Part shown: piece by piece, positions 8,172 through 17,194 of the stretch
Layout: each line of letters begins with the position of its first letter
Numbering within the stretch: position 1 is the first letter of the stretch
Assembly (NCBI GenBank): GCA_938030735.1
Contig: CALHIM010000006.1
Location: 1 to 64,000 of the forward strand
Reading direction: 5' to 3'
Source: an uncultured bacterium
Lineage (GTDB): Bacteria > Patescibacteriota > Saccharimonadia > Saccharimonadales > Saccharimonadaceae
DNA: 64,000 nt
Made by a program: the position numbers and the translations under genes
The notes under the pieces: model-generated
Databases searched by the model: none
What the model was told of the DNA's origin: nothing
The model's input: only the letters and a program-made list of their open reading frames with translations

Positions 8172-11100
8172 TTATTTAGCCCTCACAATCTGGTCTGCCA
8201 AGTTATAAATTTCATCAGTAAAGCGGTTTCGCCACTCAATCCATTTCAGCTGGGCAAGTTCTGCATTCCGATTCATTTTATAATTCGTTTGGTTCCTATT
8301 CATAATCTTGTTTAATTCGTTTTGTTTGTTTAAATCCTCTCTGCTGCCAACGCGATGCTTGTTGATCATTTGAGTTAGCTCAAGGTTGGTAGTGTTTTCG
8401 CTAATTCCCCAGCGTGCAATAAAATCATCAATTTTGCTATTTGCCGTTTGCTCTTGTGATTCGTTCAGAGCCTCGATAACTTCTTCACGATTATTTGGTG
8501 CTGGGTATTTATTAAACTTAAACTCGCCTTTAATAATTTTTCGAACGAAGTCTCTGAATTTAATTCTATCTTGCTCGTTCTCGGCTTTTTCAAGCTCGCG
8601 GTGAATTTCTTCTTCAAGCTTCTCGGCGGTTTCGAGATTTTTTTCATGAACGGCGTTTGCCATTCTTGCGATCAAATCTGTTAGATAGTCGTAGTTCACT
8701 CGCACGTTGTGAATGTGTGCCATTTCAAGCTCAATATGTGAAACATCAATACCTTCAGCCTTTGAACGGCGCCTTTTAAGTTCATTTGCTATCGCCGTTG
8801 TTAGGCGGACTTCTTCATCTTTAGCGATTCCAATTGTTTTATAGAAAAGCTCCGGTTCTTTATCAACCGAGATTATTTCTTCACCATCAACATTGCCCGC
8901 AGTATATTGTTTGGCTGCATTCACTAATCTTGAATATTTTTTAAGGTTTTCGAAAGTTGCATCCTGAACAGCCTCACTCGGCGAAAGATAGTTAAAATCT
9001 TCTGTTTGTGTTCGAAGCTCCGCAATAACATCTTTTAGTTCTTGAACGACACTGCTAAACGGTTTCGAAAGAACTCCGCTATCAGTTAATGAAAGCTGTA
9101 TTCCGCTAACATTCGCAGAGTCGCGATTTGAATAGATACTCAACGCTTCTTCCATTTCCGCTTTATTTAATTCTGGCCAGCGATAATTGATAATGTTTCC
9201 AAAAGGCTTATAGTTAAAGTTATGAACACGATTCGTGCGTGAATAAGCTTGAATCAGCGACGAGCCTTTAAGCGTTCTATCGACATATAGCGTGTTCAGC
9301 TCGGGCGCATCAAAGCCGGTCAAAAGTTGATCAACCACAATCACAAGATCAAGATATTTGCCGTCTTCGCTGTTTTTCGAAAGCCGGTCTTGAACACTTT
9401 CAGCGTATTCCTTAACTGTTGTCATATCAAAGTTCTCGTTAAAAAGCTTATTGTATGATTTTATTGCACGAGCAAGGTTTTGATTGGTTTGAAGCTGATT
9501 ATCTCCGTTTGAAGTATCCATCGAGAAGCTCACAGCCACTTTTAAGCGTTCTTCGGGTGGTAGAGTTTTGTTAATTTCTTCAAACTTATCAAAATATTGC
9601 ATTGCGCGCGGTGTTGACGCTCCGCCGCCACCGACACGAACAGTGAGAATCGCGTTATATCTTCTTTCAGCCGAACGCTCTTGCCAATATTTAAAAATAT
9701 CCTCAACCACCAATTCTAAATGTTTATTGCTTTTATCATATATAGTGGTTTTAGTTTTACTGTCATATTCTTCTCGGTCTTCTGAAACTTTAATAGTCTC
9801 TCTAAATACAACATTAAAGCCTAGAACATTGCGATCAGCGATAGCTTCTTTGATTGTATATGCATGTAAAAGTCTACCAAAAGTATTTTGAGTTTGTGGG
9901 AATTTTGGCGTTCCAGTATAACCTATCCAGCCCGAATTTGGGATTTTGTTTCGAATAACTTCAAGCATCGCCTCGTTATCCGCACCGTCTCCAGTTGAGC
10001 GATGAGCCTCATCAACAATAAACAGAATATTTCCGTCCAATTCCTTGAAATCTGGGCTTTTAACATATCGCGCCATCTTTTGAATACTCGTCACAATGAT
10101 ATTTTTATCCGTACGTTTAAGGAGTTTATTTTTAAGGTCTGTGACATTCTTAGTATCACTAACAACCCCAGAATCGCTTGAAGTTGGGTCATAAGCAGAG
10201 TATTTATCTGCAGTCTGTCTTGTTAAAGCAATTCTGTCGACAAGAAAAATCACTTTCGAAACATTCGGTAACCGACTCGCCAGCCATGCAGTCTTGAAGC
10301 TTGTTATTGTTTTACCGCTACCTGTTGTGTGCCAAATATAACCAAACTTACCGTCGTGATAATTAAAATTCGATCTTCGTATCGTATCGATGATTCTCTT
10401 GGTTGCATAAACTTGGTATGGTCGCATAACTTTAATTGATTCGCGATCTTTTGTTCCATCTAGAATCATATATTGCGTTGCAATATTGTGTGCCATCGGG
10501 ATCGAAAGAACTTTATCCGCAAAAGTTCTCCAGTCATTAACGGGCTTCGAAGTATCCTCATCTTGCCAAGAAAAAGCAAAATCTCGATTAAAGTTTCCAG
10601 CCGTAGTGTTCGCCATATATTTAATATCATTCGGTGTCATTGCCACCAAAACTTGTAGTGTCGAAAAAATACCACTGTATTGGTTTTCTGCAATATATTG
10701 CTCCATTTGGTTTAAAGAATCAGTTACGGTATTTGTTGCTTTTTTCAGCTCAATCTGAATAATTGGCAAACCATTTATTAATAGCGTAACATCAAAACGG
10801 CGACTATTTTTTCCATCCACAACAGCTGGTCTCTTAATTTGATTTACCACTTGATATACAGTATTTCCAGCACCAATTTGTTCTTGGTCAAATATCAATA
10901 ATGTTGTTGAACCACCTTTGTCGAGGTTGATCGAAATCTCCGACACACCATTTGTCCCATATAAAAACTGACCAGCTTGATATGGCGTTTTAAGATTTCT
11001 AATTTGTTCTTTAATTTGAGCAAACTCGCTTTTCGAAAGAGGCTCCTCCAGCCTTGCCGTATTATTTTGTTCAATAATTCGCTTAAAATTATCCCACAAA

Positions 11101-11213
11101 TCTTGAGTATCTTTTATATCTTTTGCATATTCCCACTGCTTAACATTTCCAATTTTTGTAAGGTATTTGATAACTTCTTGCTCAAAAGCTAACTCTGATT
11201 GTATTTTATGCAT
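8172..11213 (-). CDS. hsdR: Type I restriction endonuclease/translocase subunit HsdR
   Basis: The 1013-aa motor and nuclease subunit carries an N-terminal RecB-like nuclease core (Asp141, then 'IELKK' about 154-158). The SF2 translocase follows, with Walker A TGSGKT (297-302) and 'DEAHRST' (401-407). Motif VI-like 'QAYSRTNRV' comes next, then a helical C-terminal region that docks on HsdM. The ATG has RBS AAGGAG. It is first in the operon. Nine TTCGAA words in 3 kb resemble the resident genes, unlike hsdS. Confidence 0.95.
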   Translation of the reverse strand: MHKIQSELAFEQEVIKYLTKIGNVKQWEYAKDIKDTQDLWDNFKRIIEQNNTARLEEPLSKSEFAQIKEQIRNLKTPYQAGQFLYGTNGVSEISINLDKGGSTTLLIFDQEQIGAGNTVYQVVNQIKRPAVVDGKNSRRFDVTLLINGLPIIQIELKKATNTVTDSLNQMEQYIAENQYSGIFSTLQVLVAMTPNDIKYMANTTAGNFNRDFAFSWQDEDTSKPVNDWRTFADKVLSIPMAHNIATQYMILDGTKDRESIKVMRPYQVYATKRIIDTIRRSNFNYHDGKFGYIWHTTGSGKTITSFKTAWLASRLPNVSKVIFLVDRIALTRQTADKYSAYDPTSSDSGVVSDTKNVTDLKNKLLKRTDKNIIVTSIQKMARYVKSPDFKELDGNILFIVDEAHRSTGDGADNEAMLEVIRNKIPNSGWIGYTGTPKFPQTQNTFGRLLHAYTIKEAIADRNVLGFNVVFRETIKVSEDREEYDSKTKTTIYDKSNKHLELVVEDIFKYWQERSAERRYNAILTVRVGGGGASTPRAMQYFDKFEEINKTLPPEERLKVAVSFSMDTSNGDNQLQTNQNLARAIKSYNKLFNENFDMTTVKEYAESVQDRLSKNSEDGKYLDLVIVVDQLLTGFDAPELNTLYVDRTLKGSSLIQAYSRTNRVHNFNYKPFGNIINYRWPELNKAEMEEALSIYSNRDSANVSGIQLSLTDSGVLSKPFSSVVQELKDVIAELRTQTEDFNYLSPSEAVQDATFENLKKYSRLVNAAKQYTAGNVDGEEIISVDKEPELFYKTIGIAKDEEVRLTTAIANELKRRRSKAEGIDVSHIELEMAHIHNVRVNYDYLTDLIARMANAVHEKNLETAEKLEEEIHRELEKAENEQDRIKFRDFVRKIIKGEFKFNKYPAPNNREEVIEALNESQEQTANSKIDDFIARWGISENTTNLELTQMINKHRVGSREDLNKQNELNKIMNRNQTNYKMNRNAELAQLKWIEWRNRFTDEIYNLADQIVRAK

Positions 11214-11332
11214 TTATCTCCTTGCATTAATATAGATTAAATCAGTTCATTCTGTAAGTTCATTATTAATTCTATACCTTTTATATTTAAAAATCAAGGT
11301 ATTAAGAATATACTATCAAGATAGTTTACAAT

Positions 11333-11366
11333 AAAAAACAACCGCCCGAATAATTCGAACGATTGT
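11333..11366 (-). terminator. Terminator of the ribosomal protein operon
   Basis: On the minus strand, ACAATCGTTCGAAT pairs imperfectly with ATTCGGGCGGTTGT and a T-run follows. It lies 11 nt after the rpsI stop. The rest of the 11214-11376 gap is AT-rich hsdR upstream DNA with no gene seen. Confidence 0.8.
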
Positions 11367-11376
11367 TTTTGAAGTA

Positions 11377-11775
11377 TTAACGTTTCGAGAACTGTTCTCG
11401 TTTTCGAGCAGATCGCAAACCGTATTTTTTGCGTTCCTTTTCGCGAGGGTCGCGTTTTAGGAATTCAGCTTTCTTTAGAACTGGTCGCAAGTCTGCATGA
11501 GCAACTGTTAGAGCTTTCGAAATTGCAAGTTTAATTGCATCAACTTGACCAGCCAAGCCACCACCATTAACTTTAACTGTAATATCATATTCAGCTTGTT
11601 TTCCAACCAATGCAAGTGGATCTGTAATTTCAGCAAGCATAGATTTGTTTCCATCCAAATATTCAACTGCAGGCTTGTCATTAATAGTTAGGTTGCCTTT
11701 TCCAGCGTAAAGTCGAGCGCGAGCTGTTGCAGCTTTGCGTCGTCCAAGACCGTAAAAATATTTAGCTTCAGCCAT
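11377..11775 (-). CDS. rpsI: 30S ribosomal protein S9
   Basis: The 132-aa protein binds the small-subunit head near the P-site tRNA. It starts 'AEAKYFYGLGRRKAATARARL', has 'VNGGGLAGQVDAIKLAISKAL' in the middle, and ends 'YGLRSARKREQFSKR' with the typical tail that contacts P-site tRNA. It lies 2 nt after rplM, the usual L13-S9 pair. Confidence 0.98.
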   Translation of the reverse strand: MAEAKYFYGLGRRKAATARARLYAGKGNLTINDKPAVEYLDGNKSMLAEITDPLALVGKQAEYDITVKVNGGGLAGQVDAIKLAISKALTVAHADLRPVLKKAEFLKRDPREKERKKYGLRSARKREQFSKR

Positions 11776-11777
11776 AA

Positions 11778-12224
11778 TTATTTAACCTCAACTTTCTCTG
11801 GTTTTTGAGCAGCGTGATTATGTTCTGCACCAACATAAACTTTCAAACGTTTCATTCGATCTGCTTGAAGTTTATTTTTTGGAAGCATTCCATAAACAGC
11901 TTTTTCAATAATCATTGCAGCGTTCTTTTCGCGCAATTCTTTTAGAGAAGCTTCGCTCAAACCGCCAGGAAAACCACTGTGTCGGTAATACATTTTAGCT
12001 TCTTCTTTATTTCCTGTAACTTTAACTTTTTCAGCATTAATAACAATCACATAATCTCCACCATCTGTGTGTGGGGTGTATGTTGATTTATTCTTACCTG
12101 TTAGTAAAATTGCAATTTTTGCACTAAGTCGACCAAGTGTAGCCGATTCCGCAGCATCAATTAATAGCCACTTTCGCTCAACTTCAGTTGGCTTTTGTGA
12201 ATAAGTTTTCGCATTAACAGCCAT
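11778..12224 (-). CDS. rplM: 50S ribosomal protein L13
   Basis: The 148-aa early-assembly large-subunit protein shows 'RKWLLIDAAESATLGRLSAKIAILLTGK', 'GDYVIVINAEKVKVTGNK', 'YYRHSGFPGG' and 'AVYGMLPKNKLQADRMKRLKVYVGAEHNH'. It abuts rplQ exactly and precedes rpsI, so the unit is translated as one operon. Confidence 0.98.
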   Translation of the reverse strand: MAVNAKTYSQKPTEVERKWLLIDAAESATLGRLSAKIAILLTGKNKSTYTPHTDGGDYVIVINAEKVKVTGNKEEAKMYYRHSGFPGGLSEASLKELREKNAAMIIEKAVYGMLPKNKLQADRMKRLKVYVGAEHNHAAQKPEKVEVK

Positions 12225-12608
12225 TTACTTATCCTCACTTTCATGTTTAATCTCATCAACAAACTCAATTGTAGCCATTTGAGCAGCATCACCACGACGA
12301 ATTCGAGTTCGTTCAATTCGCAAATGACCACTATTTCGCTTCGAAAGTTGTGGAGCAATAATGTCTACTAATTTATTCGCTGCGTCAATATTACCAAGTT
12401 TGGCCATAACTTGACGACGGTTATGTAAATCACCTTTTTTAGCTTTAGTGATAAGCTTTTCTGTGTAGCGCAAAGTCTCTTTGGCTTTTGGCAAAGTTGT
12501 TTCAATTTTGCCATGAATGACTAACGAAGTCGCTAAGCCTTTGAGGAGCGCACGGCGTTGGTCGCGTTCACGACCAAATTTTCGCCCTTTATATCCATGT
12601 CGGTGCAT
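12225..12608 (-). CDS. rplQ: 50S ribosomal protein L17
   Basis: The 127-aa protein begins 'MHRHGYKGRKFGRERDQRRALLKGLATSLV', the L17 signature, and ends with a short acidic tail. It is separated from rpoA by one nucleotide, the classic rpoA-rplQ arrangement. Confidence 0.98.
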   Translation of the reverse strand: MHRHGYKGRKFGRERDQRRALLKGLATSLVIHGKIETTLPKAKETLRYTEKLITKAKKGDLHNRRQVMAKLGNIDAANKLVDIIAPQLSKRNSGHLRIERTRIRRGDAAQMATIEFVDEIKHESEDK

Positions 12609-12609
12609 A

Positions 12610-13533
12610 TTATAAATTTAACTCCGCTATTTTATCTTTTACTTCATCCAAAGCTTTGCTTCCAAAGCCTTTAAGTTCACGCAAATCTTGTTCGGTAAGG
12701 TTTACTAAGTCGTGAACAGTACGAATGTCATTATTAACAAGCGCATTTGTTGTTCGAGCTGTCAAGTTTAAATCTTCAATTGATGTGTGAAGTTCACTTG
12801 CTTCATCCTCAAATTCTTCACCTAAAGCTGGAGCAGCCTCAATCGTTGTAGAACCAGCAAGTGCCGTATATTGATTTGCTAAAATTGCCGATGCTTGTTC
12901 GAAAGCTTCCCGTGGAGAAAGTGATCCATCAGTCTCGATAGTTAGGTCTAATCTATCAAGGTTCGAAGCCTGACCAACACGAGTATTATCAACTTTATAT
13001 CGAACTCGCAAAACTGGCGTGAAAATTGCATCAACTGCAATCATATCACTATGAATTCGGTCCTCACTTGATTCTTCAATAGTTTTATAACCATGACCAG
13101 ATTCAACCACAATATCCATTACAAATTTAGTCTTTTTATCGTCAATAGTAGCGATAACTTGATCTGGATTTACTACTTCCATATCAGCATTTGCTTGAAT
13201 ATCACCAGCAGTAATTACGCCAGCACCAGTTTTTTCCAATCGAAGTTCAACAGGCGAATCAGTGTGAGCCTTAAATTTTACATTCTTAAGATTTAACATT
13301 ATATCAACCACGTCTTCTTTCACACCTTCAATTGATGTAAATTCATGGCTAACTCCGTCAATCTTAAAAGCAACTATTGCTGCACCATTAATACTCGAAA
13401 GGAGCACTCGGCGCAAGCTATTTCCAAGCGTATTACCGTATCCAGGCTCAAGCGGCTTCACAACAAAAGTTGCAACATTTTCGCTTAAGTCTTGAATTTC
13501 AGCAAGCGCTGGGTTATGAATTAATTTTGACAT
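12610..13533 (-). CDS. rpoA: RNA polymerase alpha subunit
   Basis: The 307-aa subunit nucleates polymerase assembly. Its N-terminal domain has 'LEPGYGNTLGNSLRRVLLSSINGAAI' and 'LDLTIETDGSLSPREAFEQAS'. After an acidic linker, the C-terminal domain ('LNLTARTTNALVNNDIRTVHDLVNLTEQDLRELKGFGSKALDEVKDKI') can bind UP elements and regulators. Length is normal. RBS AAGGAG precedes the ATG. Confidence 0.98.
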   Translation of the reverse strand: MSKLIHNPALAEIQDLSENVATFVVKPLEPGYGNTLGNSLRRVLLSSINGAAIVAFKIDGVSHEFTSIEGVKEDVVDIMLNLKNVKFKAHTDSPVELRLEKTGAGVITAGDIQANADMEVVNPDQVIATIDDKKTKFVMDIVVESGHGYKTIEESSEDRIHSDMIAVDAIFTPVLRVRYKVDNTRVGQASNLDRLDLTIETDGSLSPREAFEQASAILANQYTALAGSTTIEAAPALGEEFEDEASELHTSIEDLNLTARTTNALVNNDIRTVHDLVNLTEQDLRELKGFGSKALDEVKDKIAELNL

Positions 13534-13556
13534 ATAAACTTTTAGCTCCTTACCTT

Positions 13557-14174
13557 TTATCGTGAGTAATATTCAACGATTAGCTGTTCATTAATTCCAG
13601 CTTCTGCTTCTTCTCGTTTAGGAAGACCTGAAATAGAAACTGTCATTTTCTTACTGTCAGCTTTTAGCCAGCTAAGTGGAGCTGGGGCTGCATCAGCAAC
13701 AACATCTTCAAGATTTGTGAAATAGCCAGATTTTTGGCTCTTTGGTCGAACAACAATCTCGTCGCCAGCTTTTAGTCGAATTGAAGGAATATCAACTCGT
13801 CGACCATTCAACAAGAAATGTCCGTGACTCACCAACTGGCGAGCTTGTCGTCGTGAAGTTGCGAAACCTGCTCGATAAATAGCATTATCTAAACGAAGTT
13901 CCAAAAGCTGTAATAAGTTTTCACCAGCCAAACCTTCACGACGTGACGCTTCTTTCATCAATCGTGCGAATTGCTTTTCAAGAAGTCCATAAAGTCGTCG
14001 AACCTTCTGCTTTTCACGCAATTGAACTGCATATAAACTTGGCTTTCCTTGACGAGAACCTGAATGTTGACCAGGAATTCCACTTTTACGTGCCATAATT
14101 TTAGCAGCTTTTCGATGAAGGGCATAGCCTTCTCGGCGTGATTGTTTAACAATCGGAGATCTATCTCTCGCCAT
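13557..14174 (-). CDS. rpsD: 30S ribosomal protein S4, cysteine-free
   Basis: The 205-aa primary 16S rRNA binder carries the S4 RNA-binding domain ('LLELRLDNAIYRAGFATSRRQARQLVSHGHFLLNGRRVDIPS'). Its N-terminus is a short Cys-free form ('ARDRSPIVKQSRREG'), whereas zinc-type S4 has a Cys4 motif here. No cysteine occurs anywhere in the protein. It lies 2 nt after rpsK. Confidence 0.97.
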   Translation of the reverse strand: MARDRSPIVKQSRREGYALHRKAAKIMARKSGIPGQHSGSRQGKPSLYAVQLREKQKVRRLYGLLEKQFARLMKEASRREGLAGENLLQLLELRLDNAIYRAGFATSRRQARQLVSHGHFLLNGRRVDIPSIRLKAGDEIVVRPKSQKSGYFTNLEDVVADAAPAPLSWLKADSKKMTVSISGLPKREEAEAGINEQLIVEYYSR

Positions 14175-14176
14175 AA

Positions 14177-14563
14177 TTAAGCCCTCCTTGCTTTCTTAGG
14201 ACGAACGCCACCATGTGGGACGCCAGTCACATCTTTAATACTTTCAACGTTAATGTTTACATTCGAAAGTGAACGAATCGCTGAATCGCGACCAAGTCCA
14301 ACACCTTTAACGAAAACATCAACTGATTTTAGCCCATAAAGAGCTTGTGCATTTTCGGCTGCTTTTTCAGTTGCAACCTGCGCTGCATAAGCTGTACCTT
14401 TTTTACTTCCTCGGAAGCCACAAGCACCAGCACTTGCTGCCGCTAAAGCATTACCTTTTTTATCCGTAAAAGTAATTATTGTGTTATTAAAGGTTGCTTG
14501 AATATGCATTTGACCTGATGGAACAGATCGGCGCTGTTTTTTACGACTAACTTTTTCTGCCAT
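14177..14563 (-). CDS. rpsK: 30S ribosomal protein S11
   Basis: The 128-aa protein of the small-subunit platform has 'QATFNNTIITFTDKKGNALAAASAGACGFRGSKKGTAYAAQ' and ends 'DVTGVPHGGVRPKKARRA'. It lies between rpsM and rpsD in the conserved alpha operon order. RBS GAAAGG precedes the ATG. Confidence 0.98.
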   Translation of the reverse strand: MAEKVSRKKQRRSVPSGQMHIQATFNNTIITFTDKKGNALAAASAGACGFRGSKKGTAYAAQVATEKAAENAQALYGLKSVDVFVKGVGLGRDSAIRSLSNVNINVESIKDVTGVPHGGVRPKKARRA

Positions 14564-14583
14564 TTTTCTATCCCTTTCCTAAA

Positions 14584-14970
14584 TCAAGTCTTGCTTGCTG
14601 CTTTTGGCTGTGCTCCACCAACGGCGATTGCGCGACCCTTTCGAGTTCGTGCGTTCGTTCGTGTGCGCTGACCGTTTACAGGCAACCCTGATTTGTGTCG
14701 CATACCTTTATAGTTGTTGATATCTTTTAGACGTTTAATATTATTTGCCACGAGGCGTTGCAGATCACCTTCTACGGTATAATTATTGTCAATAATTTCA
14801 CGTAGCTTCTGTTCTTCAGCCTCGGTGAGATTTTTCACCCGAGTGGTCGGCTCAATATTAGCCGCCGCAAGGATGGTTCGCGAAGTTGTTTCACCAATAC
14901 CATAAATATAGGTAAGAGCAATCCAAACTTGCTTTTCTGCTGGGATTGTTACCCCTGCGATTCGAGCCAT
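14584..14970 (-). CDS. rpsM: 30S ribosomal protein S13
   Basis: The 128-aa protein contacts the large subunit and tRNA. It begins '[25 protein letters not shown]' and carries the '[25 protein letters not shown]' tail. It starts 2 nt after the rpmJ stop codon. Confidence 0.98.
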   Translation of the reverse strand: MARIAGVTIPAEKQVWIALTYIYGIGETTSRTILAAANIEPTTRVKNLTEAEEQKLREIIDNNYTVEGDLQRLVANNIKRLKDINNYKGMRHKSGLPVNGQRTRTNARTRKGRAIAVGGAQPKAASKT

Positions 14971-14972
14971 AC

Positions 14973-15089
14973 TTAACCCTGCCTTTGCTTATTCTTAGGT
15001 TTTTTCTTATTAATGACACGTAGTCGCCCTTTTCGACGAACTAGAATGTCATCTGGACTGATTTTTTTAACACTTGCACGAACTTTCAT
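14973..15089 (-). CDS. rpmJ: 50S ribosomal protein L36, cysteine-free (38 aa)
   Basis: The 38-codon gene begins '[21 protein letters not shown]' and ends '[12 protein letters not shown]'. The usual zinc ligands of L36 (Cys/His) are absent, so it is a C-minus form. RBS AAGGAG lies before the ATG. It sits between infA and rpsM, the usual position. Confidence 0.95.
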   Translation of the reverse strand: MKVRASVKKISPDDILVRRKGRLRVINKKKPKNKQRQG

Positions 15090-15118
15090 AAGTGTATAAA
15101 AACTCCTTATCCTTTAGG

Positions 15119-15147
15119 TTTATATTATCTGCAAATCCCCATAGAAA
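15119..15147 (-). promoter_or_regulatory. Possible internal promoter before rpmJ
   Basis: On the minus strand TTGTTT, a 17-nt spacer and TAATAT lie about 30 nt before rpmJ. A hairpin (AAGCCA...TGGCTT, 15153-15174) sits just upstream, after infA, and could partly separate infA from the ribosomal genes. Confidence 0.4.
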
Positions 15148-15190
15148 CAATAAGCCATTTCGAAAGCTGGCTTTTTCTATTTCGAACTTG

Positions 15191-15412
15191 CTAATCTCTT
15201 AGGCGGAAGCTGATTCTTCCCTTAGTAAGGTCATAAGGGGTCAACTCTACTTCAACCTTATCGCCCGGAACTAATCGAATATAATGCTTTCGCATTTTTC
15301 CACTGATATGAGCGATGATTGTATGCCCATTTTGAAGCTCAACCTTAAACTGCGTGTTTGGCAAAGCCTCCACGATTCGTCCTTCCAATTTTATTACTTC
15401 CTTTTGAGCCAT
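15191..15412 (-). CDS. infA: Translation initiation factor IF-1
   Basis: The 73-aa OB-fold factor binds the ribosomal A site with IF2 and IF3 during initiation. It shows '[58 protein letters not shown]', the full IF-1 consensus. It heads the alpha-operon cluster. Its ATG has no ribosome binding site and follows its -10 box by 11 nt. Confidence 0.98.
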   Translation of the reverse strand: MAQKEVIKLEGRIVEALPNTQFKVELQNGHTIIAHISGKMRKHYIRLVPGDKVEVELTPYDLTKGRISFRLRD

Positions 15413-15423
15413 AAATCTATACC

Positions 15424-15452
15424 ATTCTACATTATACTACTAAAAAAGTCAA
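15424..15452 (-). promoter_or_regulatory. infA/ribosomal operon promoter, near-leaderless
   Basis: On the minus strand TTGACT (15447-15452), a 17-nt spacer and TAGAAT (15424-15429) end 11 nt before the infA ATG. The predicted leader is about 4 nt, too short for a ribosome binding site. Confidence 0.65.
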
Positions 15453-15477
15453 GCCCTTTTTATTATTTTTTCATAAT

Positions 15478-15501
15478 TTTAAAAGCACCCTTTCGGGCGC
15501 C
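15478..15501 (-). terminator. Terminator after the HAD phosphatase gene
   Basis: On the minus strand GCGCCC-GAAA-GGGTGC (GNRA tetraloop) is followed by TTTT. It separates the phosphatase gene from the infA promoter. Confidence 0.75.
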
Positions 15502-15507
15502 TAGAAA

Positions 15508-16413
15508 CTAAAACCATAATGATTTTCTATATTCAAGAAAGAACCTAACATCTTGAATTTTACGAATCAAAGGAGTGCTTACTTCTACCCCATATTCGAT
15601 AAAACAACCATTAATATCTTTCGTTGAATAAAGCTCCTGAACTATCGGTCTCCTTTTTCTTTCAGAGATAATCGTAAATTTTGGATATCTCAGTTTACAC
15701 AATTCCGGCGAGTTATTCCGTACAAAATTAATTATACTCGAAAAAAAGCTCAAGGAAGGATTTATCACGAAAGTTTTATCTGCGTAATCCATCATCGAAA
15801 AATCACATTCCGTGTCGCCAACTGCAATAATAAAGAAATCGCTACGATGGAATTCTCCACTTTTTCTTTGTTTGAGAAGCTCTTCAACAAAAATATGTTT
15901 ATTCTGAAAAGTTCGAATTTCAGTTTCTTTAAAAATTCCAGCTGATTCATCTTTGACGTATTCCTGGCCAATCCCTTTTGAAAAGCCATACTCCTTTACA
16001 AAAGCGTCAACTAAAAATTTTGGCGAACCAGAAATTGCAACTAATTCAAAACCTTCCTGTCGCAAAAACTCAATAAGCTCTTTCGAAAATATATAATCCT
16101 GATGGTCTCGATATTCAGTCGCAACCCTGCGACCAATTTCTCGAACCTCCTCAAGAGAGTATTTTTCAAGAGCAAACATCGAAAATTCAACAACTTTTTG
16201 GCAATATTTACCAAACAAATCATCTGCTTCATCACCAGAAGATTTATATGCTTTTCGAAGTTTAGAAGCTTCATCTTGAAGTTGAAGATATTTCTCTTCA
16301 TTAACTCCACGATAAGGATAATCTTGAACAAGAATTTCAAAAAGAGATTCCGTCAAAGATTTATTTCGAATCGTTCCATCGATATCAAAAAATGCAATCT
16401 TGTGTTTTGACAT
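15508..16413 (-). CDS. HAD-superfamily phosphatase, SerB/HAD-IB type
   Basis: The 301-aa haloacid-dehalogenase-fold hydrolase has motif I 'FFDIDGTI' near the N-terminus, motif II 'AISGSP', and motif III/IV 'IIAVGDTECDFSMMDYAD'. A helical cap lies between motifs I and II. The ATG at 16413 is chosen over a GTG three codons upstream because GGGGTGGAG lies 5 nt before the ATG. The C-terminal 60 residues are family-unlike and basic. The substrate is unknown; HAD-IB enzymes often act on phosphoserine or phospholipid-type phosphomonoesters. Confidence 0.8.
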   Translation of the reverse strand: MSKHKIAFFDIDGTIRNKSLTESLFEILVQDYPYRGVNEEKYLQLQDEASKLRKAYKSSGDEADDLFGKYCQKVVEFSMFALEKYSLEEVREIGRRVATEYRDHQDYIFSKELIEFLRQEGFELVAISGSPKFLVDAFVKEYGFSKGIGQEYVKDESAGIFKETEIRTFQNKHIFVEELLKQRKSGEFHRSDFFIIAVGDTECDFSMMDYADKTFVINPSLSFFSSIINFVRNNSPELCKLRYPKFTIISERKRRPIVQELYSTKDINGCFIEYGVEVSTPLIRKIQDVRFFLEYRKSLWF

Positions 16414-16480
16414 ATTCTCCACCCCAATCTAAAAATGTACTACCAGTAAATGATAGCACATTTTTTATTATCATGTCAAA

Positions 16481-17182
16481 TTAAGACTTTCGAACAGCTC
16501 TTAACATCACTCGTTTATTAAAGGTATTCTTCGAATAATCCCAATCACCAACACATGTTATGATATTCAATCCTTCTTTCGAAGGTTCAAATGAATCAAG
16601 CATCGTGCTCATTCCAAATTTATTATTTTCATCATTAATTTCATCAACAGTCATTTCACGGACATCTTTAACTTCATAAGTTATTTTTTGTCCATCACCC
16701 CTTTCAACTATTATATCTGAACCTTTCGAAAGATTACCAAGATTTTCGAAAATACCCCCTTTAGTCGGACCTCCATTATGGCCATCTATAAGGAGTGCGC
16801 CTTTAGAGCTTCCTGGTAAGGCACTTCTTATATACCATCCAGCATCATGAATTGAAATTGGCGAATCTAGTTGGTTGGTATTCTTTATTAATCCTAATTG
16901 AACAACACGAGCATTTGAGATTTTTAAGTTAGGGATTGATAAAAATCTTGGAAAAAGTGGATTAGGAACTTGATAAGAGTTCTTTTTCTCTTCGGTAACT
17001 TCAGTTTCATCAACTTGGTGAGTTAATACTGAGCCACCTGGAATTTGCTGCTGATTTTTTTTAGGTTGTAGAAAATTATTGTATAAATAAATTCCGGTAT
17101 ACCCTATTAAACAAACCCAACAAATTATAAGAACTACAGACAATATTTTTTTAGCTTTTTTTCGAGAATTTTTAATCTTCAT
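16481..17182 (-). CDS. Membrane-anchored sortase (class E/F-like)
   Basis: The 233-aa predicted transpeptidase has one N-terminal membrane segment (about 13-36), a Pro/Gln-rich linker and a sortase beta-barrel. Catalytic residues are His135 ('LLIDGHNGG'), Cys210 ('IITCVGDW') and Arg224 ('FNKRVML'). Sortases cleave a C-terminal sorting motif and attach or process surface proteins. No protein with an LPXTG-like tail is encoded in this window. The gene lies 12 nt after secY, so it is probably co-transcribed with it. Confidence 0.88.
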   Translation of the reverse strand: MKIKNSRKKAKKILSVVLIICWVCLIGYTGIYLYNNFLQPKKNQQQIPGGSVLTHQVDETEVTEEKKNSYQVPNPLFPRFLSIPNLKISNARVVQLGLIKNTNQLDSPISIHDAGWYIRSALPGSSKGALLIDGHNGGPTKGGIFENLGNLSKGSDIIVERGDGQKITYEVKDVREMTVDEINDENNKFGMSTMLDSFEPSKEGLNIITCVGDWDYSKNTFNKRVMLRAVRKS

Positions 17183-17194
17183 TCAAAGATCTCT